A stretch of 64,000 bases of DNA from Marisa cornuarietis (taxonomy: Eukaryota > Mollusca > Gastropoda > Architaenioglossa > Ampullariidae), in NCBI GenBank assembly GCA_004794655.1, contig SMMW01000009.1, forward strand, positions 1,262,501 through 1,326,500, in the 5' to 3' direction. This document shows positions 58,636-64,000 of this stretch, in pieces. A program made the translations under genes and the position numbers. The stretch's first letter is position 1. Every line of letters begins with the position of its first letter. Below the pieces are notes generated by a model. The model saw nothing but the letters and a program-made list of their open reading frames with translations. It was not told where the DNA came from and searched no databases.

Positions 58636-60425
58636 AGACAAAGACTCCCTCAGTAATCGATATTCACAAGCACAGAGGTTGGACACTGAAGACCTCACAG
58701 TGCCTTAGCAGGGGTATTTTTTTCTCCTCTAAATTGTATCTAGTCCTATCCTTTTTGATGTTGTTTGCTTCTTTTCTAAGGGTGGGTTGAGGATGAGCAT
58801 GCCCTCCAAAGAACTGTATCAAAAGAATGGTCAAGCGTGAACAAAGTGATCGTCATCACTTCTGTCATCGCTGTCCTTGCTGCCACCGACCTCTCGTCCC
58901 GGCCTTCTCCCTGACATGAGGGCTGTTGTCGCGATGGCGAGAGGCGGTCTGAGGGCCCTGCGTTCACTTCACTTCTCTAGGGGCACATTCTTCTTTGATG
59001 CGCAGACATCCAAAGCTGGGTGTTTTTTTTAATAGTCACTACACTGACCGCCCTGTGTGTCCTGGTCTATTTTCGCTCCCTGGCGTTCGGTAAGACAAGC
59101 CGCCACTTTGATGCTTCTGTTCCCTCAGGCTTCGTTTTCTCCCATGCTTCCCCACTCCTCCTATCATCGTGACCAAACAATTCCCCTTCCACCTCCTTTG
59201 GTACAACAACCATGGAGGAAATTGCTCTTCTCAAGGGGGAGTCACTCGCTGCTGGCATCCCACCGACCTGAAGAACTGGTCCTTTCAGTTGGTCTGCTCA
59301 CCCAAGAGTATATTCTTATATGCCGGAGAAACTCTTTTCCTTCTGTCTTGTAGATTATATGCTTTGTGATGAGCTCTTCGAAAACGTAATTCACTTAGTT
59401 CTGTTGATGTTATGTGTGCTGTATTGACGATCAACAGTGTTGTTTGTTCTCTGCTTCCTAACCCTGAGAATAAGAAACTGAAAGCCACCTTCGCACCGAA
59501 TGAAAGATATTTTCTTACGCGATCGTCAATTTTGTCAGATGCCATTTCGAACCTTTTATCTCATTCCACTCTCTGTGTGAAATTTGACTTTTCCTCTCGT
59601 ATCCCAGACACAGCACAGGTCAAAACCAATGGCAAGTTTTCTTTTGGCCCACCTGCGTTCCAGGGAGAAGACGGAAGGAAAGAGTAACGCCACCCGGTCA
59701 GCCCTGAGGCAAAGAACAGTAACACCACGCAAGGGAGCCAAGATCCGTGCCCCAGGAGGGGTCCGCTCCTTCTTGAGTGGCGAGCACAAACAGTCCTTCG
59801 TGCAGCTGATACCAACAGTGGCAGCTGAGAGTCTCAGCCTTTCAGAAAGAAGTGCAAATTATTTGTAGTTTTGTAGTTAATTTGTGATGGTGTAAGAGTT
59901 TGCACTTTCTGCACGGGAGTGTGGGTCGCCCGGTAAGGGAGACGATGACAGGAGACACAGAAAACGTGTAAATAAGAGACACAGGCAGGCAGATGATCAG
60001 GGAGACAAAACAGTCCTAAGGAAATTAAAGACCACAGAAGCGTCAATGACTTTCCTCTTTACTATTTACACTTCCATCCCATTATGTTTCCACCGCCATC
60101 TAAGAATATCAAAAGAAACTCTGATCAGCATCCGCAGCGCAAAGAAGTGAAAGATAGAATAAAGGTTAATGAAGACTTGTCCGTGTCATCATCAGATCAA
60201 TAGTGAGACAAAACCAGCGACGTCTGGATAGCAAGTGATCCTCATAAGCCCCATCGCACAAAATCGATGTAGGATTAAAGTTAGCCCCGAACTCTAGACC
60301 TTAATATACAGACTGTCGCTCGCAGAGGACGTGTCAAATTTTTTTCCAGACGTTCTGATGACCAATTATGATAGCAGTGCATTTTTCAAAGGAGACCTTA
60401 TTAAGGTTTCAGGATTAGGAAGAAT
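58636..60425. other. Unassigned sequence
   Basis: Open frames around 59057-59868 on both strands overlap and show no motif. No gene recognised. Confidence 0.5.
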
Positions 60426-62135
60426 ACAATACAAATTCAAAATATCTTTATTAATCCTTTTCAGGAAATTGTCTGCCAATGTTACTATTACATAATACAT
60501 TAGACAGGACATGATACCTCAAATATGACATTAAATGTAAGCATACATAAAAGAAAAAAACAAGAAAGACCAGGCCCTCCGGGAACGGAAGCCAGCATTG
60601 TGAGAACCTTCACTCAAAGACGTGTCTTAGCCATGATTTGGTTGTATATGTAGATTACCACCGGAATAAAAGAGTCCAGAGCGCGTGGGGTTCTGGCCCG
60701 AGGATCTCTAAATTTACCACTACTGTCTATGGGTCTATTGTCATATTCCTGTCGGAGTGGATGAGAGTCATCGACTAAAATTGCAGTTTGTTGTACAGAA
60801 GCTTGTGGTGTAGTGTCTCTAGATCATTCTGCACTCTACCAATCACCCCTCCTGCTTTTTTTCATGTTTTTCTTCAGCTTATTTTGCTCCCACCCCAGCA
60901 CACTAGACAAAAGTCACGATGCTGCCTAGTACAATAGAGTAGAATAGTTACAGGAGTTCTTGCGCACAATAAAATCCCTAAGTTTTCTCAAACAGTGAAG
61001 GCGGCTGTGCATTTTCTTGACAACACTATCAACCTGAGCTTTTCCAGGTGAGTTTATCGTAGTTATACCTAATTAGTTGTAACTGTCTACTCTTCTTACT
61101 ACCTCACCTTTAATGAGTCTGAAATCTACAGTCATTTCTTTTGTTTTCTTAATGTTTATATCTAAATACTTGTCGTCGCACCATGTAACAAAATGTTCAA
61201 TTTCTGTCTGTAGTAGGAGTCATCGTCGTTGAAAATCAGTCATTAAGTCCGGTGTCATCTGCAAATGTAAGTCTAGGGCAGTTTTCGTTCTTGTGTCTAC
61301 ACTGCTTCGTGTACATTACAGGACAGGAGAGAGCATAGTCTCTTGGGGAGTTCCAGTACTCGGGTACAGATATTCAAAAATGACATAACTAGAAATTCTT
61401 ATAAACTGCGATCTGTTGGTCAGATAGTCTAAGATCCACAGAGAAGTTCTGGTATCAACATTCACCCGAATTAGTTTTTGAATAAGCAAATAACATTGCA
61501 CTGGACTGAAAGCACTGAAGAAGTTAAAAAACATTAGACGAATACAGGTGTTGGGGTCCTCCAGATGTGCTTAAATTCTATTTAATACAAATAAAACATC
61601 TTCTACACTACGTTCCCTTCTATATGCAAATTGTAGAGGGTCTGATTAGTCCTGGAGCAGGACTAGTAAGGCTTTGAGGAGAACAGAGGTTAATGCAACA
61701 AGGAGTAAATCATTTAATTCTAAGACCGGGCTTTCTGGGGCACTGGCACAATGCAGAAAGGTTTCCAGGGTAAGGGGACAGACCTGTTTGAAAGAGACAA
61801 GTTAGAAATAGTACATAAATGTTTAGCAAGTATAGGTCAGTTCATCTCCTTAGGATAGTAGGTCTTACTTTGTCAGGACCGGCTGCCTGTTGAGTGTGCA
61901 CTTTGAGAAATTGTCGGCGCGCCTTCACTTCTGTAAAGAAATTAATATCCTCCTCTCCATTTTCCTCTTTTAAAACATTATTAACAGCCTCTCTCAGTTT
62001 ATTTCTATCCTCTGTAAGATCATGGCAGTCAAAGCGATGAAAGAAAGTATTCAGCTTATATGCGTACTCCTTGTTCTCTATTTTCTGATCCAGTTTACCT
62101 TCCTGTTTACCATGGTGCCTACTCATTCGCTTAAC
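60426..62135 (-). mobile_element. Non-LTR retrotransposon, reverse transcriptase to 3' tail (degenerate)
   Basis: Minus-strand frames run in family order from 62126: YAYKLNTFFHRFDCHDLTED, QQAAGPDKVRP (about 61870), a DLLLVALTSVLLKAL stretch (about 61680-61720), FAYRRERSVEDVL (about 61600), FFNFFSAFSPVQCYLL (about 61480-61530), LWILDYLTNRSQF (about 61400-61440), STGTPQETMLSPVL (about 61320-61360), the intact catalytic RLTFADDTGL (about 61245-61275), a YNYDKLTWKSSG box (about 61040), and a C-terminal SHPLRQEYDNRPIDSSGKF near 60690-60760. The 3' UTR ends GGATTAATAAAG with a GTATT tail near 60430. The endonuclease is missing, the normal result of 5' truncation. Frameshifts make it inactive. CR1/L2-like by wording of motifs; clade not tested. 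Confidence 0.92.
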
Positions 62136-63215
62136 ACCCTCTGTAATGAGTTAGGAGTAGGTCTTGTATTGTTTCGTGTGTGAACGGTGTCTTGTGTTTG
62201 ACGTCATGTGTGCGTCATTTGTTCGTCGTCATTTCGGAAAAAGGGGATGACGTAAAAAAAAAGAAGAGAAAACAGTTCTATGGACGGATGAGGGAAGAAA
62301 AACAACGAGTTCTTCGTCTTCCATAACTCTCACAAGGACATTCCTGTAAATTTGTGCCTCTTCGACTCGACTCAACTCAACTCAACTACAAACCTCTTCA
62401 TCCTCATCGTCATCTGCGGGGGCTCGTCAAGCGTTGTGTTATGTGTGTGTGTGTGTGTGTGTGATATGCGTCGTGCGTATGCAAGGTAAGTGTATGCACG
62501 TCATATTACACCCTCCCAGACTTTCTTCATATTGTGCTTTTGAAAAAAAATGGCTTTGTCAGAAGACTTTGTTGCGGCTGAGGAGTATGTGGGCAGAATG
62601 GTTGGTCAGGAGACGTAGCTTCTGAATGCAAAGCACGCGGAGACCGGCAGCGCAACTACTGCACGCGCCCCGCCCCCGGCTAACGTGTATGTCGTGGTCA
62701 GTAATCAGGATGTCTTGAAGGCCTGTGTAAATATCCGCTGAAAATACACCGGGACGTGAGCATTGATAGGTGCCCAAGGTACCAGAGGACACAGACGGGG
62801 TCAATGTTCTGTTGTGCGTGTGCGTGTGCGTGTGCGAAAGATAAAGAGCAAGAAAGAGAGATGGGACACAAACCTGTTCGACGTGTGTGTGTGTATGTGT
62901 GTGAATCTGACAAAGAAGAGGTATAGCTCATCCACTTTGGACCTGACTCAATGGTAAAAGTCACTTCTGACGAGCCACATGAGTTGTCAAGGTCGCATGT
63001 GTGTGGTGACGAAGCTGTAACGAGATTTTACATCCCTGACCATCACCACACGTTAAATTTTAACTCCAGTACACGATTGTTGTTTTAAGAACCACACGTT
63101 TCGCTGAACAAAATATGTACAAACGTGGAATCAGGTTGATTTTCGTTCCCAAATTTTTCGTTCCAGAATATCAGTCTGCTATCAAGGATTTGACATTCCC
63201 CATTTTGGCGTAAAG
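62136..63215. other. Unassigned sequence with GT microsatellites
   Basis: GT runs at 62442-62463 and 62884-62902 and a GTGTGC run at 62815-62836. No gene recognised. Confidence 0.5.
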
Positions 63216-64000
63216 TGCAGGGTGGCGCAAGGTTCAATTCTGGGGCCAGTCCAATTCTTTGTTGTTTATGTCCAGCCACTGGGCCCCGTCATTCGTCAGC
63301 GTGGAACCCGGTACCACGTGTATGTTGATGATAATCGGCTTCTTGTATCTGGTGCTGTTTCTGAGCTACTTGATGACAACGAACAAATTACACTTGAATG
63401 AAGACAAAACTGAGTTCTCCTAATCGCCTCTAACTGTAATCTTAAAGCTAACCCACTTTCCAAGACTCACACATCCTTTGTTGTACCCTAATTACTCTGA
63501 CCATAAGAAATCTTGGCATGGCCATTCACGCAACAATCTCTCTAGAAAACCACATTAAAGAAGTTTGTAAGTCATTTTTAATGAAGCTTTGCAGAATTCA
63601 CTATATAAGACCTTTATTTATAGTTTCGTCCACCAAGAAGCTCATGTCTGCATGTGTGCTGTCTCGGATGACTGTTCCAACTGTTTGTTGAGATACCCAA
63701 CAGCCTGCTCCACAAGCTCTAACAAGCCCACAACTATATTCCCTGCACTGTCTTACAGAAAGGCAAATCCGATCACGTGACACCACTCCTCATTAAGCTG
63801 CACTGGTTGGCTGTCCCCGGGCCCACATTGACTACAAGGTAGCATCACTCTGTTACCGTTGTCTCCATGGCCTTGCTCCAGGATGTTTGTATGAGTTATT
63901 AAAACCCTATCAGTTTAGTCGCTTTCCCCGACCTGCTTATGCCGGTGTCACGATCTGAACTTTTGCAGGAGGTAGTCATCTGCGTCTCAAAGTGCGCACG
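63216..64000 (+). mobile_element. Non-LTR retrotransposon, reverse transcriptase C-terminal half (degenerate, cut by window end)
   Basis: Plus-strand frames read CRVAQGSILGPVQFFVVYVQ (from about 63216), YHVYVDDNRLLVSGA (about 63314-63358) with the catalytic box as VDD, a DKTEF-like and LIASNCNL stretch near 63400-63440, SLENHIKEVCKSF-like residues near 63540-63580, DHVTPLLIKLHWLAV (63772-63813) and SRSELLQEVVICVSKCA at the window edge. The order is that of a CR1/L2-type polyprotein end. Several frameshifts and stops are present. It faces the retrotransposon at 60426-62135. Confidence 0.85.

Overview
The window looks like gene-poor, repeat-rich nuclear DNA from an animal, most probably a mollusc and perhaps a gastropod. 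The support is eukaryotic: degenerate animal-type transposons (hAT, mariner, MULE, several non-LTR retrotransposons), tRNA-derived SINE heads, very many CA/GT, GA and tetranucleotide microsatellites, a 1.2 kb minisatellite, and no bacterial operon structure. The gastropod assignment is inference, from transposon protein types and a hairpin repeat (CGCCGTG...CACGGCG) that I associate with gastropod genomes. I found no host gene that I can name. The only long uninterrupted reading frame with a recognisable domain is a transposase fragment.

Layout. 1-450: C-terminal dimerisation end of a hAT transposase, broken by one stop. 500-1873 (-): endonuclease half of a non-LTR retrotransposon. 6339-7960: CA/CG-rich simple repeat, then the reverse-transcriptase half and C-terminus of a similar retrotransposon (-). 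9460-9716 (-): tRNA-like SINE. 13195-13300 (-): retroelement 3' end. 17050-17770: a DNA transposon remnant with inverted subterminal repeats. 20979-21340: hairpin-headed dispersed repeat. 21932-23240: a compact MULE whose ends are tandem arrays of a roughly 15-bp unit, flanked by an 8-bp direct repeat, with an open C-terminal transposase frame. 26451-27250: two mariner pieces in opposite orientations followed by another retrotransposon fragment. 30040-30345: a GC-rich stretch with CCAAT, X-box-like and NRF1-like motifs. 30494-30785: a 33-bp tandem array with repeated CAGCTG. 38985-39173 (-): a second tRNA-like SINE. 40040-41030: retrotransposon C-terminus. 41164-42440: CA repeat running into a minisatellite of about 50 units. 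47326-47473: long TCAC array. 49950-58150: several weaker tRNA-like segments, a TTGG/AATATT-rich repeat, one candidate spliced exon (55706-55885) and a pair of CTCF-like motifs. 60426-62135 (-) and 63216-64000 (+): two retrotransposons of one general type in opposite orientation, the first with an intact 3' tail, the second cut by the window edge.

The genes do not work together as a pathway; the window records successive insertions. Its most distinctive items are the MULE with array-type ends, the two internally phased tandem arrays, the opposed mariner halves, and the symmetric candidate exon. Everything else is unassigned intergenic or intronic sequence, stated as such below. All family calls come from reading translated sequence by eye; no search was run.
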